Assembly: GCA_028279555.1 (NCBI GenBank)
Contig: JANQNO010000010.1
Coordinates: forward strand, 115,171 to 179,170
DNA: 64,000 nt
DNA from: Sphingorhabdus sp.
GTDB lineage: Bacteria; Pseudomonadota; Alphaproteobacteria; Sphingomonadales; Sphingomonadaceae
Direction: 5' to 3'
Part shown: in pieces, positions 53,726 through 63,705 of the stretch
Position numbering within the stretch: the stretch's first letter is position 1
Layout of the letters: every line of letters begins with the position of its first letter
The notes under the pieces: generated by a model
Databases searched by the model: none
What the model saw: the letters and a program-made list of their open reading frames with translations, nothing else
Told to the model about the DNA's origin: nothing
Position numbers and translations under genes: made by a program

Positions 53726-56368
53726 ATGGCGGGCAGGACATCAGCGAGCGGAAAGAAGGCGAAGGCCGATAGGGGTCCGACGCCGATGATGGCGCAATAT
53801 CTGGAGCTCAAGCAGAAAGCGCAGGATTGCCTGCTTTTCTACCGGATGGGCGATTTCTTCGAGCTGTTTTTCGATGACGCCAAGGCGGCGGCGAAGACGC
53901 TCGATATTGCGCTGACAACGCGCGGGCAGCATGGCGGGGAGCCTGTGCCGATGTGCGGCGTGCCTGTGCATGCCGCCGAAAGCTATCTGGCAAAGCTGAT
54001 AAGAGCGGGCCACCGCGTGGCGATTGCCGAACAGACCGAAACGCCGGAGGAAGCCAAGGCGCGCGCCGGATCGAAAGCGCTGGTAGCGCGCGACATTATT
54101 CGTTTCGTCACCGCCGGCACGCTGACCGAAGACAGCCTGCTGGAGGCCTGGTCGCATAATATGCTCGTTGCGCTGGCACGCGCCGGCGGCGTGGTCGGGA
54201 TAGCGGCAGCGGATATTTCTGCTGGCCATTTCGAATTGATACAGGTGGAAGAAGATGCGCTCGGGGCAGAACTTGCCCGGATCAATGCGAGTGAGGTAAT
54301 TGTGCCGGAGGATTTCGGGGCTGGCTGGCTCGATGCTATAATACGGCCCAAAGCCGAGTTTGACAGCCAGGCGGGCGAGGAAGCCCTGGCTGCGCATTTT
54401 GCCCTCGATGATCGGGGCGCTTTATCGGCCTTTTCGCGCGCAGAGCTGGCTGCGTCCGGCGGGCTGCTCGCCTATCTTGCGCATGCCGGGCAGGGCAAGA
54501 TGCCCTTCCTCAAAATGCCGGTGCGACGCGAAGTGGCAGCGCATCTGGCCATCGATCAGGCTACGCGCGACAGCCTCGAAATTGTCGAGGCGACAGGCGG
54601 CGGCCGCAAGGGATCGTTGCTGCATGATCTGGACCGCACGGTGATGGCGGCCGGTGCGCGGCAACTGGCGCAGGACATATCGGCCCCGCTTCTGGACCGC
54701 GGCGCAATCGAGGCGCGGCTGGCGCTGACCCAGTGGTTTCATGATGCGCCCTTGCTGCGCTCGTCGGTGCGCGATGCGCTCAAAGCCTTGCCCGATATCG
54801 CCCGCGCGCTGGGCAGGGTGGCGGCAGGGCGCGGCAGCCCGCGCGATCTAGGGCAGCTTCGCGACGCGCTGGATGGCGCGCGGAACTTGCGCGAAAGACT
54901 GGCATTGCAGGAGGAAAGGCCGCTGCTGCTCGGCCGGCTTCTGCCCGCTTTCGACGGGCATGGCGCGCTGGTCGATTTATTGTTGCGTGCGCTTATCGAA
55001 ACGCCGCCCACCGAGCATGCGCAGGGCGGCTTTATCGCCGATGGCTATGATGCTGCGCTCGATCAGTTGCGGCAGACATCGCGCGACGGGCGCAAGGCGA
55101 TTGCGGCGCTAGAGGCGCGCTACCGCGATCAAACCGGGATAAACAGCCTGAAGATCAAGCATAATGCCGTGCTCGGCTATTTTGTCGAGGTGCCGTCGCG
55201 GCATGGCGACGCCTTGATGAGCGAAGAATCGGGCTTCACCCACCGCCAGACGATGGCGGGTGCGGTGCGTTTCAATTCCGCCGAACTGCATGAAGAAGCG
55301 ATGCGCATTGTGCAGGCTGGAAGCCACGCAATTGCTGCCGAGACCGCCCATCTCGAGGAGCTCACCGAAGCCGTGCTCGCGCGCCGGGAGGAAATTGCGG
55401 CAACCGCCGATGCACTGGCGCGGATCGATGTCGCTGCCGCGCTGGCCGAGCGCGCGGCAGAGGGTGGCTGGTGCTGCCCGGCCTTCGATGATGCGCCTGG
55501 CCTCGCCATCACCGGCGGGCGGCATCCGGTTGTGGAAAGCGCGCTTGCAGCAGAGGGCGAGCGCTTCATTGCCAATGACTGCGCGCTCGCGCCCGACTCC
55601 CGGCTCTGGCTGGTGAGCGGCCCCAATATGGGCGGCAAATCGACTTTCTTAAGGCAGAATGCGCTGATCGTCTTGCTCGCCCAGGCTGGGAGTTTTGTGC
55701 CTGCCACTTCGGCAAGGCTGGGTCTTGTCGACCGCCTGTTCAGCCGTGTCGGCGCATCTGATAATCTGGCGCGCGGACAATCGACCTTCATGGTCGAAAT
55801 GGTGGAAACGGCGGCGATATTGGCGCAGGCAACCGAGCGGAGTTTCGTCATTCTCGACGAAGTCGGGCGCGGCACATCGACCTATGACGGGCTCGCCATC
55901 GCCTGGGCGGTGGTCGAGGGCATTCATGAGACCAACCGCTGCCGCTGCCTGTTTGCCACCCACTATCACGAGCTGACGCGGCTTGCAGAAACGCTCGATG
56001 CGCTCTCGCTGCATCATGTCCGCGCGAAGGAATATAAGGGCGATCTGGTGCTCTTGCATGAAGTCGCGGAAGGCGCGGCGGATCGCAGCTACGGAATAGC
56101 TGTGGCTAAGCTGGCGGGATTGCCGCCCGAAGTTTTGGCGCGCGCGAAGGATGTGTTGGCGCGGCTCGAAAAAGGACGCGCCGAAACCGGCGGGCTGGCG
56201 GCGGGGCTGGGCGACCTGCCATTATTCAGCGCGGCGCTCGATGCGGTAGAGGCAAAGGTCGATAAGCTGCGCGATAAGCTTAGCGGGCTGGATATTGATG
56301 CCCTCAGCCCGCGCGAGGCGCTTGATTTGCTGTATGAGCTGAAACGCGAGGCGGGGGAGGATAGCTGA
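53726..56368 (+). CDS. mutS: DNA mismatch repair protein MutS
   Basis: An 880-residue mismatch sensor. The mismatch-wedge F-x-E lies in YRMGDFFELFFDDA, Walker A in GPNMGGKSTFLRQNAL, Walker B in FVILDEVGRGTSTYDG, and the late HYHELTRL and EVAEGAADRSYGIAVAKLAG blocks are present. The usual 850-900 length. It carries a C-terminal tetramerisation-like tail. A DnaA-box inverted repeat lies in its promoter region. Confidence 0.98.
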   Translation: MAGRTSASGKKAKADRGPTPMMAQYLELKQKAQDCLLFYRMGDFFELFFDDAKAAAKTLDIALTTRGQHGGEPVPMCGVPVHAAESYLAKLIRAGHRVAIAEQTETPEEAKARAGSKALVARDIIRFVTAGTLTEDSLLEAWSHNMLVALARAGGVVGIAAADISAGHFELIQVEEDALGAELARINASEVIVPEDFGAGWLDAIIRPKAEFDSQAGEEALAAHFALDDRGALSAFSRAELAASGGLLAYLAHAGQGKMPFLKMPVRREVAAHLAIDQATRDSLEIVEATGGGRKGSLLHDLDRTVMAAGARQLAQDISAPLLDRGAIEARLALTQWFHDAPLLRSSVRDALKALPDIARALGRVAAGRGSPRDLGQLRDALDGARNLRERLALQEERPLLLGRLLPAFDGHGALVDLLLRALIETPPTEHAQGGFIADGYDAALDQLRQTSRDGRKAIAALEARYRDQTGINSLKIKHNAVLGYFVEVPSRHGDALMSEESGFTHRQTMAGAVRFNSAELHEEAMRIVQAGSHAIAAETAHLEELTEAVLARREEIAATADALARIDVAAALAERAAEGGWCCPAFDDAPGLAITGGRHPVVESALAAEGERFIANDCALAPDSRLWLVSGPNMGGKSTFLRQNALIVLLAQAGSFVPATSARLGLVDRLFSRVGASDNLARGQSTFMVEMVETAAILAQATERSFVILDEVGRGTSTYDGLAIAWAVVEGIHETNRCRCLFATHYHELTRLAETLDALSLHHVRAKEYKGDLVLLHEVAEGAADRSYGIAVAKLAGLPPEVLARAKDVLARLEKGRAETGGLAAGLGDLPLFSAALDAVEAKVDKLRDKLSGLDIDALSPREALDLLYELKREAGEDS

Positions 56369-56381
56369 CCTGTTTCCGATA

Positions 56382-56505
56382 GTCCTGAGCCGCCAGCGCA
56401 CCAGCGCTGGCGAAAGTCGAAGGACGTTTCGCCGCTGTTGAGCCAACCGAAAAGCGCCCTTCGACGGACGCAGTTACTGGGTGCAACTGCTGCTCAGGGC
56501 TAACG
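56382..56505. repeat. Inverted pair of REP-like repeats after mutS
   Basis: The left unit (56382-56426) starts GTCCTGAGC and ends GTCGAAGGACG; the right unit (56455-56505), read on the minus strand, starts TAGCCCTGAGC and ends GTCGAAGGGCG. Each has a variable stem in the middle (GCCAGCG/CGCTGGC on the left). The pair sits between the convergent mutS and nupC stops and could act as a terminator. It is a different sequence family from the 490-556 and 57777-57886 repeats. Confidence 0.75.
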
Positions 56506-56520
56506 GTATGGTATCGCACG

Positions 56521-57753
56521 TCACCCCAAACTCAGGAAAAGCCCCGCCAGCGCTGCGCTCATCAGGTTGGAAAGCGAGCCGGCGATCAGCGCCTTGATGC
56601 CTAGCTTGGCGATCATCGGCCGCTGGTTCGGCGCGAGGCCTCCAGTCACCGCCATCTGGATCGCGATCGAGGAGAAATTGGCAAAACCGCATAGCGCAAA
56701 AGTGATGATAGCCACCGATATGGTCGACAGCCCCTCGGTGTTGCCGAGGAAGCTGAAGGCCACAAATTCGTTGAGCACGACCTTGGTGCCGAAAAAGCCG
56801 CCGGCCTGTGCTGCCTCCGCCCAGGGCACGCCGAGCAGATACATCACAGGCGCAAAGACATAACCGACAAGCTGCTGGAAGCTGAGATCGGGATAGCCGA
56901 ACCAGCCGCCGATTCCGCCTAGGATGCCATTGGCCAGCGCAACCAGCGCCACGAAGGAAAGCACCATCGCGCCGACCATGACGGCCAGCTTGACGCCGGT
57001 CTGCGCGCCCTGCGCCGCGGCCATGATGACATTGGCGGGCTTTTCTTCCTCGAAATCCGGTATCTCGGAAATATCCGGATCTTCCTGCTTGTCATCCGGG
57101 TCGTCGGGCATGATCATCTTAGCCATCAATATGCCGCCCGGCGCGGACATGAAGGCAGCAGCCAGCAGATAGTCGATGCGGATGCCCATGCTCGCATAGG
57201 CCGCCAGGATTGTGCCCGCGACGCCCGCCATGCCGACGCTCATGACGGTGAAAAGCTGCGCTGGCGTAAGTCCCGCCAGATAGGGCCGGATGACAAGCGG
57301 CGATTCGGACTGGCCGACGAATATGTTCGATGCCGCGCACAGGCTTTCGACCTTGGATATGCCGGTGATTTTTTGCAGCGCCCCGCCAATCCATTTGATC
57401 ACCAGCTGCATGATGCCGAGATAGTAGAGGATCGAGATGAGCGAGGCGAAAAAGATGATGACGGGCAGCGCGGCGATGGCAAAGCTGGTGCCGCCTATCT
57501 CGGGCGTTGCCAGCGGACCGAAGATGAAGCTGGTGCCTTCGCCTGCATAGCCGAGCAGCGCGGAGACGCCATCGGAGGCGGCCTTGAGCGCTGCCGCGCC
57601 CCAGCTTGAATAAAGCACCAGCGCTGCAATGCTCGCCTGCAATGCGAAGGCGGCACCGACAACGCGCGGGCGGATGGCCCTGCGGTTGTTCGAAAGCGCA
57701 AAGGCAATCGCAAGGATCAACGTCATGCCTGCCAGGCTCATCAATATTTGCAT
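56521..57753 (-). CDS. nupC: Concentrative nucleoside transporter, NupC/CNT family
   Basis: A 410-residue membrane transporter for nucleosides with about ten spans. CNT blocks: FIFGPLATPEIGGTSFAIA, SNIFVGQSESPLVIRPYLAGLT and LNEFVAFSFLGNTEGLSTISV. ATG 57753 with GGAG 6 bases upstream is chosen over an open frame to 57849 that runs into repeat sequence. It is single and convergent to mutS. Confidence 0.95.
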   Translation of the reverse strand: MQILMSLAGMTLILAIAFALSNNRRAIRPRVVGAAFALQASIAALVLYSSWGAAALKAASDGVSALLGYAGEGTSFIFGPLATPEIGGTSFAIAALPVIIFFASLISILYYLGIMQLVIKWIGGALQKITGISKVESLCAASNIFVGQSESPLVIRPYLAGLTPAQLFTVMSVGMAGVAGTILAAYASMGIRIDYLLAAAFMSAPGGILMAKMIMPDDPDDKQEDPDISEIPDFEEEKPANVIMAAAQGAQTGVKLAVMVGAMVLSFVALVALANGILGGIGGWFGYPDLSFQQLVGYVFAPVMYLLGVPWAEAAQAGGFFGTKVVLNEFVAFSFLGNTEGLSTISVAIITFALCGFANFSSIAIQMAVTGGLAPNQRPMIAKLGIKALIAGSLSNLMSAALAGLFLSLG

Positions 57754-57776
57754 ATATGGCTCCCTGCAAACCAGAT

Positions 57777-57886
57777 TGTCATCCCCGCGAAAGCGGGGAC
57801 CCATGGTCCAATCGTCAGGCCATGGGCCCCCGATCAGGGACCCCAACAAAGTAGTACTTTGTTGGGACCCTATGTCGGGGGTGACA
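57777..57886. repeat. 110-bp REP-like palindromic element between nupC and yhhQ
   Basis: The element opens TGTCATCCCCGCGAAAGC and closes with the near reverse complement, GGGGGTGACA, giving TGTCA...TGACA ends. Inside it are CCCATGG/CCATGGG and ACCCCAACAAAG/CTTTGTTGGGA-type stems. The GCGAAAGC core matches the second unit of the 490-556 repeat, so the two seem related. Confidence 0.75.
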
Positions 57887-57956
57887 GTAACTTCTGAGAT
57901 TGCCTAACCTGTGCCGCCCTCTTGCGCCATTTATTTTTACCGCTAACGCATGGGAG

Positions 57957-58640
57957 ATGACCGATACAGCTTCCAGCGGCATTCCGCGCTCGCTCTTCAC
58001 TTTCTCCGTCTTCTATGGCGGCATGGTGTGTCTGGCGGGCATCCTCGCCAACAAGCAGGTGCATCTCGGCCCGCTCGAGGTCGAAGCTGGTATCTTCGCC
58101 TTTATCATCCTGGTTATGCTGTCGAGCGCGGTCGCCGAGTTGCATGGGCGCACAGCTGCCAACAAGCTCGTCGCCTATGGTTTCGGCCCGCTGGTCTTTT
58201 CAATATTCCTGACGCTGTTCGTGCTTGCGCTGCCCGCATCGCCGGAGATGCAGCCCGAGCGGCTGGAAGCCTTTGAACTTATCATGACTGCTACTTGGCG
58301 AATATGGATTGCAGGAATCCTTGCCTATGGTGTGGGTCAGTTTTTGAATGTTTATATTTTCTCCCGATTGACAGCGACGACTGGTAAATGGGTTGGTCTG
58401 CGCGGCGTGATTGCCGGGGTCATATCGCAGATTGTCGACACGCTTATCTTCATAACCGTGTCCTTCTATGGAGTGCGCCCAATTACAGATTTGCTGATCG
58501 GGCAGGCAATCGCAAAGATCGTGTTGGTGATTGTCGTGCTGCCCTTTGTCATTGTCGGTCTGGTGCGTTTTGGCCGCTGGCTCGATGCGCACGGCGCGGT
58601 GCCCTCCGCGCCGCAGCAGGCTGGACAGGCCGAAGCATGA
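57957..58640 (+). CDS. yhhQ: Queuosine precursor transporter (YhhQ/VUT family)
   Basis: A 227-residue membrane protein with about six spans and the family pattern [37 protein letters not shown] and [17 protein letters not shown]. It takes up preQ0 or preQ1 for tRNA queuosine. ATG 57957 is the family start, though the ribosome site is poor. I looked for a preQ1 riboswitch in the gap upstream and saw none. It overlaps argB by 4 bases. Confidence 0.92.
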   Translation: MTDTASSGIPRSLFTFSVFYGGMVCLAGILANKQVHLGPLEVEAGIFAFIILVMLSSAVAELHGRTAANKLVAYGFGPLVFSIFLTLFVLALPASPEMQPERLEAFELIMTATWRIWIAGILAYGVGQFLNVYIFSRLTATTGKWVGLRGVIAGVISQIVDTLIFITVSFYGVRPITDLLIGQAIAKIVLVIVVLPFVIVGLVRFGRWLDAHGAVPSAPQQAGQAEA

Positions 58641-59542
58641 CCGACCCGTCGACCGACCCGGCGCTGCTCGCAAAGGCCGAGACGCTCACCGAGGCGCTCC
58701 CTTATCTGCAGCGCTATGCAGGCAAGACCTTCGTCGTCAAATATGGCGGGCATGCGATGGGCGATGTGGAAAAAGCGCGCGATTTCGCGCAGGATATCGT
58801 GCTCCTGAAAGCCTGCGGTATCAATCCGGTGGTCGTCCATGGCGGCGGGCCGCAAATCGGCGCGATGCTGGAAAAGCTCGATGTCGAAAGCAAATTCGTC
58901 GACGGACTGCGCGTGACCGATGCGGAAACCGCGAAGGTCGCAGAGATGGTCTTATCCGGCGCGATCAACAAGGAACTGGTCGGCTGGATCAATGCAGCAG
59001 GGGGAAGCGCGGTTGGTATTTCCGGCAAGGATGGAGGTTTTGTCGAAGCGGTCAAACTCAAGCGGACAAAGCAGGATCCCGACAGCAATATCGAGCGGAT
59101 CATCGATCTGGGCTTTGTCGGCGAGCCCAAAAAGGTCGACCGGGGGATCATCGACACAATCGGCGCTTCGGGTATGATACCGGTGGTTGCACCTATTGCG
59201 GCGGGCGGCGACGGACACAGCTACAACATCAATGCCGACACGATGGCAGGTGCGGTGGCGTCGGCGCTTGGTGCGGCGCGGCTTTTCCTGCTCACCGATG
59301 TGGCTGGCGTTCTGGACAAGGATGGCGGGCTGCTGACCGATCTCGATCCGAGCGGCGTGCAGGCGCTGGTGGACGATGGAACGATAAGTGGCGGGATGAT
59401 TCCCAAGCTGGAAACCTGCGTGAGCGCGGTAAAGAAGGGTGTTGATGCCGCCGTTATTCTGGACGGGCGCGTGCCGCACGCGATGCTGATCGAAATGTTC
59501 ACCGACAAGGGAGCAGGTACCCTGATCCGGCGCGACCGATAG
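58637..59542 (+). CDS. argB: Acetylglutamate kinase
   Basis: A 301-residue kinase for the second step of arginine synthesis. Blocks: [44 protein letters not shown] and [12 protein letters not shown]. The N-terminal extension (residues 1-28) is typical of the arginine-sensitive form. It overlaps yhhQ by 4 bases. Confidence 0.97.
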   Translation: MTDPSTDPALLAKAETLTEALPYLQRYAGKTFVVKYGGHAMGDVEKARDFAQDIVLLKACGINPVVVHGGGPQIGAMLEKLDVESKFVDGLRVTDAETAKVAEMVLSGAINKELVGWINAAGGSAVGISGKDGGFVEAVKLKRTKQDPDSNIERIIDLGFVGEPKKVDRGIIDTIGASGMIPVVAPIAAGGDGHSYNINADTMAGAVASALGAARLFLLTDVAGVLDKDGGLLTDLDPSGVQALVDDGTISGGMIPKLETCVSAVKKGVDAAVILDGRVPHAMLIEMFTDKGAGTLIRRDR

Positions 59543-59632
59543 CGGCTGGAATACCGCCAGCTGTTTTATATGGTTGATACAGTGGCGCGGCGTCGCTAAA
59601 TATCAGGGAAACGCCCAAATACGGAGTATCCA

Positions 59633-59929
59633 ATGGAATTGCTCATAAGCCTTGTCGACCTGACGGTCCGGTTCCTGTTCATCATCATCATCACCCAGTT
59701 CATCCTGAGCTTGCTGATTATCTTCAATGTCGTCAGCCAGTCGAACCAGTTTGTTTCCGGCATGTATAATGCGCTCAATACGCTGCTCGACCCGATACTG
59801 AATCCGATCCGCAAAATCCTGCCCGATACAGGCATGATCGATTTTTCGCCGATGGTGCTGATTTTCGCCCTGATGATTGTGCAGCGCGTGCTTCTATACG
59901 CGGCCGGTAGTCCATATGGAGCGATATGA
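59633..59929 (+). CDS. YggT family membrane protein
   Basis: A 98-residue protein with two spans: [21 protein letters not shown] near the start and a second near [12 protein letters not shown], with the family loop [21 protein letters not shown]. YggT proteins are linked to cell division or osmotic homeostasis, without a firm biochemical role. It overlaps folD by 4 bases. Confidence 0.93.
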   Translation: MELLISLVDLTVRFLFIIIITQFILSLLIIFNVVSQSNQFVSGMYNALNTLLDPILNPIRKILPDTGMIDFSPMVLIFALMIVQRVLLYAAGSPYGAI

Positions 59930-60828
59930 ACGCGGCTGCATCCAACATCATTGACGGCAAGGATTTTGCCGCCGGTCTGCGCGAAAAGGTGGGGGCGGCG
60001 GTGCCCGCGTTTACCGAGTCTGCCGGACGCGCACCGGGTCTTGCGGTTGTGCTGGTGGGGGACGACCCGGCAAGCCAGATCTATGTCGGATCGAAGGTAA
60101 AAATGACGCGCGCGGCGGGTATGGAAAGTTTCGAGCATCGCCTGCCAGCGGACACCCAGCAAGAAGCGCTCGAAGCGCTGGTCAAGCAGCTTAACAGTGA
60201 CGATGCGGTGGATGGCATATTGGTGCAACTCCCGTTGCCCAGTCATCTCGACCAGCAAGCGGTGATCGACCTGATCGATCCGGACAAGGATGTCGACGGG
60301 CTTACCCCGACAAGCACCGGGCGGCTGGCGCTTGGCATTGAAGGATTGGTGCCCTGCACGCCGCTCGGCTGCATGATGCTGCTCAAGGACCGGCTGGGCG
60401 ATTTGAGCGGGAAGGACGCAATCGTCCTCGGCCGCTCGATCCTCGTCGGCAAGCCGATGGCGCAGCTGCTGCTTGCCGAAAACTGCACAGTCACCGTAGC
60501 ACATAGCCGCACCCGCGATCTGAAAGAGCGCGTGTGCGAAGCCGATATCGTGGTCGCCGCGGTTGGCCGGGCAGAGATGGTCAAGGGGGATTGGCTGAAG
60601 CAGGGCGCGGTCGTGATCGATGTCGGGATCAACCGGCTGGAACCTGCAGAGGGTGAGAAAAAGGGGCGCCTTGTTGGCGATGTTGACTATGCCGCTGCCA
60701 CGCCGCATGTCAGTGCAATCACGCCTGTACCCGGCGGCGTCGGACCGATGACGATTGCCTGCCTGCTCAGAAACACGCTGGTCGCCGCGCATCGCCGTGC
60801 CGGCCTGGCTGACCCGGAGGGACTATAG
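59926..60828 (+). CDS. folD: Methylenetetrahydrofolate dehydrogenase/cyclohydrolase
   Basis: A 300-residue bifunctional folate enzyme that interconverts methylene-, methenyl- and formyl-tetrahydrofolate. Blocks: [16 protein letters not shown] (catalytic Lys in YVGSKVK), [15 protein letters not shown], and the NADP site [16 protein letters not shown]. It starts inside yggT by 4 bases and is followed without gap by a lipoprotein gene. Confidence 0.97.
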   Translation: MNAAASNIIDGKDFAAGLREKVGAAVPAFTESAGRAPGLAVVLVGDDPASQIYVGSKVKMTRAAGMESFEHRLPADTQQEALEALVKQLNSDDAVDGILVQLPLPSHLDQQAVIDLIDPDKDVDGLTPTSTGRLALGIEGLVPCTPLGCMMLLKDRLGDLSGKDAIVLGRSILVGKPMAQLLLAENCTVTVAHSRTRDLKERVCEADIVVAAVGRAEMVKGDWLKQGAVVIDVGINRLEPAEGEKKGRLVGDVDYAAATPHVSAITPVPGGVGPMTIACLLRNTLVAAHRRAGLADPEGL

Positions 60829-61509
60829 ATGCGTTTTGCCCTGCTAACTGCCTCAGCTGCCATTTTCCTTGCTTCCTGCGCGCAGCAGCAGCGCGGCCCG
60901 CAGATTCGCGGACCTGTGCAGTTTGCCAAAAATCCTTCTGTTATCCTCGCGCTCGATATTGCGCAGAATCGGCGGGCGCAGGAAGTTGGCGTATACAAGG
61001 CGCTTGAGGAGACCTCGGCCGACAATGCCCTGACCTTCGCACCCGAACCGGTGAATGCAAGGGAATGGTTGAAAGCAGCGCCGCCGATCCCCGCAACCAG
61101 CTGGGCACCGCATAAGGTATTCATGTCCTGCGACGGCAAAACCGGGGTTACCACCGGTGCGATCAAGTGGGGCGAAGTCGATGGCTATTATACCACCGTC
61201 TGGCAATATTATGAGAAAAGCGGCGGCCGGGGTGAATGGCGCTGGATATTGTCGCATGGCGACGGCGTTGACACGCCGCGCGAAGCACCCGATTTTCTCC
61301 AGACCAAAGTCGCGAGTTGCAAGGGTCGGCCCACCGCACAGGTCGCTGCTCCGCCGGTTGGCGAACAGATGAAGCAGGGCTTTTCGCGCGACCAGTCGCT
61401 AAGCTGGACCTGGCGTTACCGGCCGAATAAATCGCGCTATCTCGTGGTCAACATCTGGGACGGCGAGCGCTGGGAAAAAGCATTTGCGGATAATGTAAAG
61501 GCCCCCTAA
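60829..61509 (+). CDS. Hypothetical lipoprotein
   Basis: A 226-residue exported lipoprotein (FLASC, lipidated C17) with no family I recognise. It has two further cysteines (MSCDGKT and ASCKGRP) that could form a disulfide and a Trp-rich segment (RGEWRWILSHGDG, SLSWTWRYRPN). It starts right after the folD stop and is 10 bases before marC, so it is likely in the yggT-folD-marC transcript. Confidence 0.85.
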   Translation: MRFALLTASAAIFLASCAQQQRGPQIRGPVQFAKNPSVILALDIAQNRRAQEVGVYKALEETSADNALTFAPEPVNAREWLKAAPPIPATSWAPHKVFMSCDGKTGVTTGAIKWGEVDGYYTTVWQYYEKSGGRGEWRWILSHGDGVDTPREAPDFLQTKVASCKGRPTAQVAAPPVGEQMKQGFSRDQSLSWTWRYRPNKSRYLVVNIWDGERWEKAFADNVKAP

Positions 61510-61519
61510 GGGCGGCCCC

Positions 61520-62146
61520 ATGTTCGAACTTTTTATCTCGGCCTTTGTCACCTTTTTCGTGGTGATCGACCCGCCCGGCTGCGCGCCCATCTATGCGAGC
61601 ATGACGACGGCGGCGAGCACGCGGCAACGGCGCAGCATGGCGATCCGCGCAATCATTATCGCGGCGCTGATATTGCTGGTATTCGCGCTGTTCGGCGAAG
61701 CGCTTCTGGCGGCGCTGCATATCGAACTCGACAGCTTCCGCATTGCCGGCGGCATCATGCTCTTCATCATTGCGCTCGAGATGGTCTTCGAAAAGCGGAC
61801 CCAGCGCCGCGAGGATCGGGCGCAGAAGGTCAATGACACGCCCGAGATCGAGGATGTATCCGTCTTCCCGATGGCAATGCCGATGATTGCCGGACCAGGC
61901 TCGATCGCGTCTCTCATGCTACTGGTGAGCCAGAATCAGGGGACCGAAAGCGCATTCGTTATTCTCGGCGCGCTGGGGCTGGTCTTGATGTTGACGCTGA
62001 TCGGTCTGCTTGCAGCGGGCCCGCTGATGCGCCTGCTCGGCCCCCAGGCCGAAGCCGTTATCACCCGGCTTTTGGGCGTGCTGCTCGCCGCGCTTGCCGC
62101 GCAATTCGTCATCGATGGTCTGAATGGCAGCTTCGGGGCGAACTAG
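61520..62146 (+). CDS. MarC family (UPF0056) integral membrane protein
   Basis: A 208-residue membrane protein with six spans: FELFISAFVTFFVVIDPPGCAPIY at the start (the DPPG block of the family), GGIMLFIIALEMVF, AMPMIAGPGSIASLMLL and LLGVLLAALAAQFVIDG. MarC proteins were once linked to antibiotic resistance, without good proof; function unknown. Confidence 0.93.
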   Translation: MFELFISAFVTFFVVIDPPGCAPIYASMTTAASTRQRRSMAIRAIIIAALILLVFALFGEALLAALHIELDSFRIAGGIMLFIIALEMVFEKRTQRREDRAQKVNDTPEIEDVSVFPMAMPMIAGPGSIASLMLLVSQNQGTESAFVILGALGLVLMLTLIGLLAAGPLMRLLGPQAEAVITRLLGVLLAALAAQFVIDGLNGSFGAN

Positions 62147-62148
62147 AA

Positions 62149-62766
62149 TTATTGCAGCGTCACGCGATTGTCGTCGCCGTCATGCCGCCCGAAAAACTCC
62201 ATGAGCTGGATGATCAGCTCCGACCGCTGCGATAGCCCGCGCGATTCCAGTAGCGCCTGCTTGGCTGCGGCATCGAAGGGTGCAATCTGCGCGATGGCAT
62301 TGACCAGCGAATAATCGTCGAGCTGGCTGACGCTGTTCCAGTCCACTGCATAACCCTGGCTGTCCGCAAATTTGCGCGATTCCATTTCCAGCGCGGCGCG
62401 CTCGGCGATGGAAAGCGCATCGCTCATTTCATCCTCTTCCCATAATTCGGCCTCGACCTGCCGGAATTCGGTTTCGACCGGTAGTTCTTCGAGGATGGTA
62501 AAGCGCTGCAGCCCATCGAGGACGATATTGTAGCGGCCATCCTCCATCGCCTCGACATCCTCGATGCGGCCCAGACAGCCGATCGCAAAAAGCGCAGGAT
62601 CATTGCTCCGCTCCTTGGGCTGGACCATACCGATAAGCCGGTCGCGTGCCAGCGCATTGCCAACCAGCGCGCGGTAGCGCGGCTCGAATATGTGAAGGGG
62701 AAGCTGCATGCCCGGAAAAAGGATCGCGCCGGGCAGCGGAAAGATCGAGATGCGCTTCTTGGTCAA
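62149..62766 (-). CDS. LON substrate-binding domain protein
   Basis: A 205-residue protein with the N-terminal Lon-type PUA-like domain (ISIFPLPGAILFPGMQLPLHIFEPRYRALV) but no AAA or protease domain. It may be a substrate adaptor or a cereblon-like binder. The start is TTG 62766: a stop codon lies just upstream and no earlier start exists. It follows the thioredoxin gene by 21 bases, probably in one transcript. Confidence 0.92.
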   Translation of the reverse strand: MTKKRISIFPLPGAILFPGMQLPLHIFEPRYRALVGNALARDRLIGMVQPKERSNDPALFAIGCLGRIEDVEAMEDGRYNIVLDGLQRFTILEELPVETEFRQVEAELWEEDEMSDALSIAERAALEMESRKFADSQGYAVDWNSVSQLDDYSLVNAIAQIAPFDAAAKQALLESRGLSQRSELIIQLMEFFGRHDGDDNRVTLQ

Positions 62767-62787
62767 GACGAGTTAGCGGTCAAAATA

Positions 62788-63705
62788 TCACCCGAACAAT
62801 ATGGCCGAAAGCTTGCGCCTTGTGGCAGCTACCCAGGGATCTTCCAGCCCGATCATCTCGAAAATCTCCAGCAGGCGCGCCTTCGCGGCACCTTCATTCC
62901 AGTCACGTTCGGCGGCAACGATATGCAGCAGGTTTTCCGCTGCCCCGTCGCGGTCACCCGCCGCCATTTGTGCATTGGCGAGATCGAAGCGGGCCTGATG
63001 ATTGCCTGCATCTTTCTCAGCCGCGGCCTTCAATTGTCCCATTTCATCGGGATCGCCCGCGTCGGCAGCGATAGCCAGCGCGGCCTTGGCCCGCTCCATT
63101 TCCGGTTTTGCTGCCGTTTCCGTATCGAGGCTGTCCATAATCGCCTGCGCTTCGTCATGCCGGCCAAGCGCGCCCAGCGCGCGGATCATGCCCGAAAGCG
63201 CGCCGGCGTGGTCAGCTTGCGCCGCGAGCGCTTCGGCGAATAGCGCATGTGCCTGCTCCGCGCCGTCGCCGGCGAGGAGTTCCTCGCCAGCCTGAACCAG
63301 CGGTTCGATATCGGGCTTGCCCGGCGCATCTCCGCCTCCGGTCTGAATCGGAAGCTTGTCGAGCAGCTGGTCGATCATCTGCTTGAGCTGCGGTTCGGTG
63401 CGTGCCGGCGACAGGTCGGCGACGGGCTGGCCCTGAAAAATCGCATAGACAGTCGGGATCGAGCGCACCTGAAATTGCGAGGCGATGAACTTATTTTCAT
63501 CGACATTGATCTTGGCAAGAAGCACGCCCCTGCCCGCATAATCGGCAGCTACCTTTTCGAGCACAGGCGTCAGCTCCTTGCACGGCCCACACCATTCTGC
63601 CCAGAAATCCAGAATAACCAGATTCTGCATGGAAGGCTCGACAACATCTTTCTTGAAGGCCTCGACCGCCTTTTGTTCATCAGTGGTAAGCCCCATGGTG
63701 GCCAA
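62788..63705 (-). CDS. Thioredoxin-domain protein with TPR-like tail (CnoX/YbbN type)
   Basis: A 305-residue co-chaperone-like protein: thioredoxin domain at residues 12-120 with WCGPC (C39, C42), then a TPR-like helical tail (LFAEALAAQADHAGALSGMI and RFDLANAQMAAGDRDGAAENLL). E. coli CnoX lacks the first Cys of this motif; here both are kept, so reductase activity is possible. TTG 63705 has GGAGA 6 bases upstream; ATG 63696 is the alternative. Confidence 0.93.
   Translation of the reverse strand: MATMGLTTDEQKAVEAFKKDVVEPSMQNLVILDFWAEWCGPCKELTPVLEKVAADYAGRGVLLAKINVDENKFIASQFQVRSIPTVYAIFQGQPVADLSPARTEPQLKQMIDQLLDKLPIQTGGGDAPGKPDIEPLVQAGEELLAGDGAEQAHALFAEALAAQADHAGALSGMIRALGALGRHDEAQAIMDSLDTETAAKPEMERAKAALAIAADAGDPDEMGQLKAAAEKDAGNHQARFDLANAQMAAGDRDGAAENLLHIVAAERDWNEGAAKARLLEIFEMIGLEDPWVAATRRKLSAILFG

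Noticed and set aside
57887..57956. preQ1 riboswitch upstream of yhhQ
   Set aside because: No preQ1-I or preQ1-II type pseudoknot pattern is visible in the short leader after the repeat.
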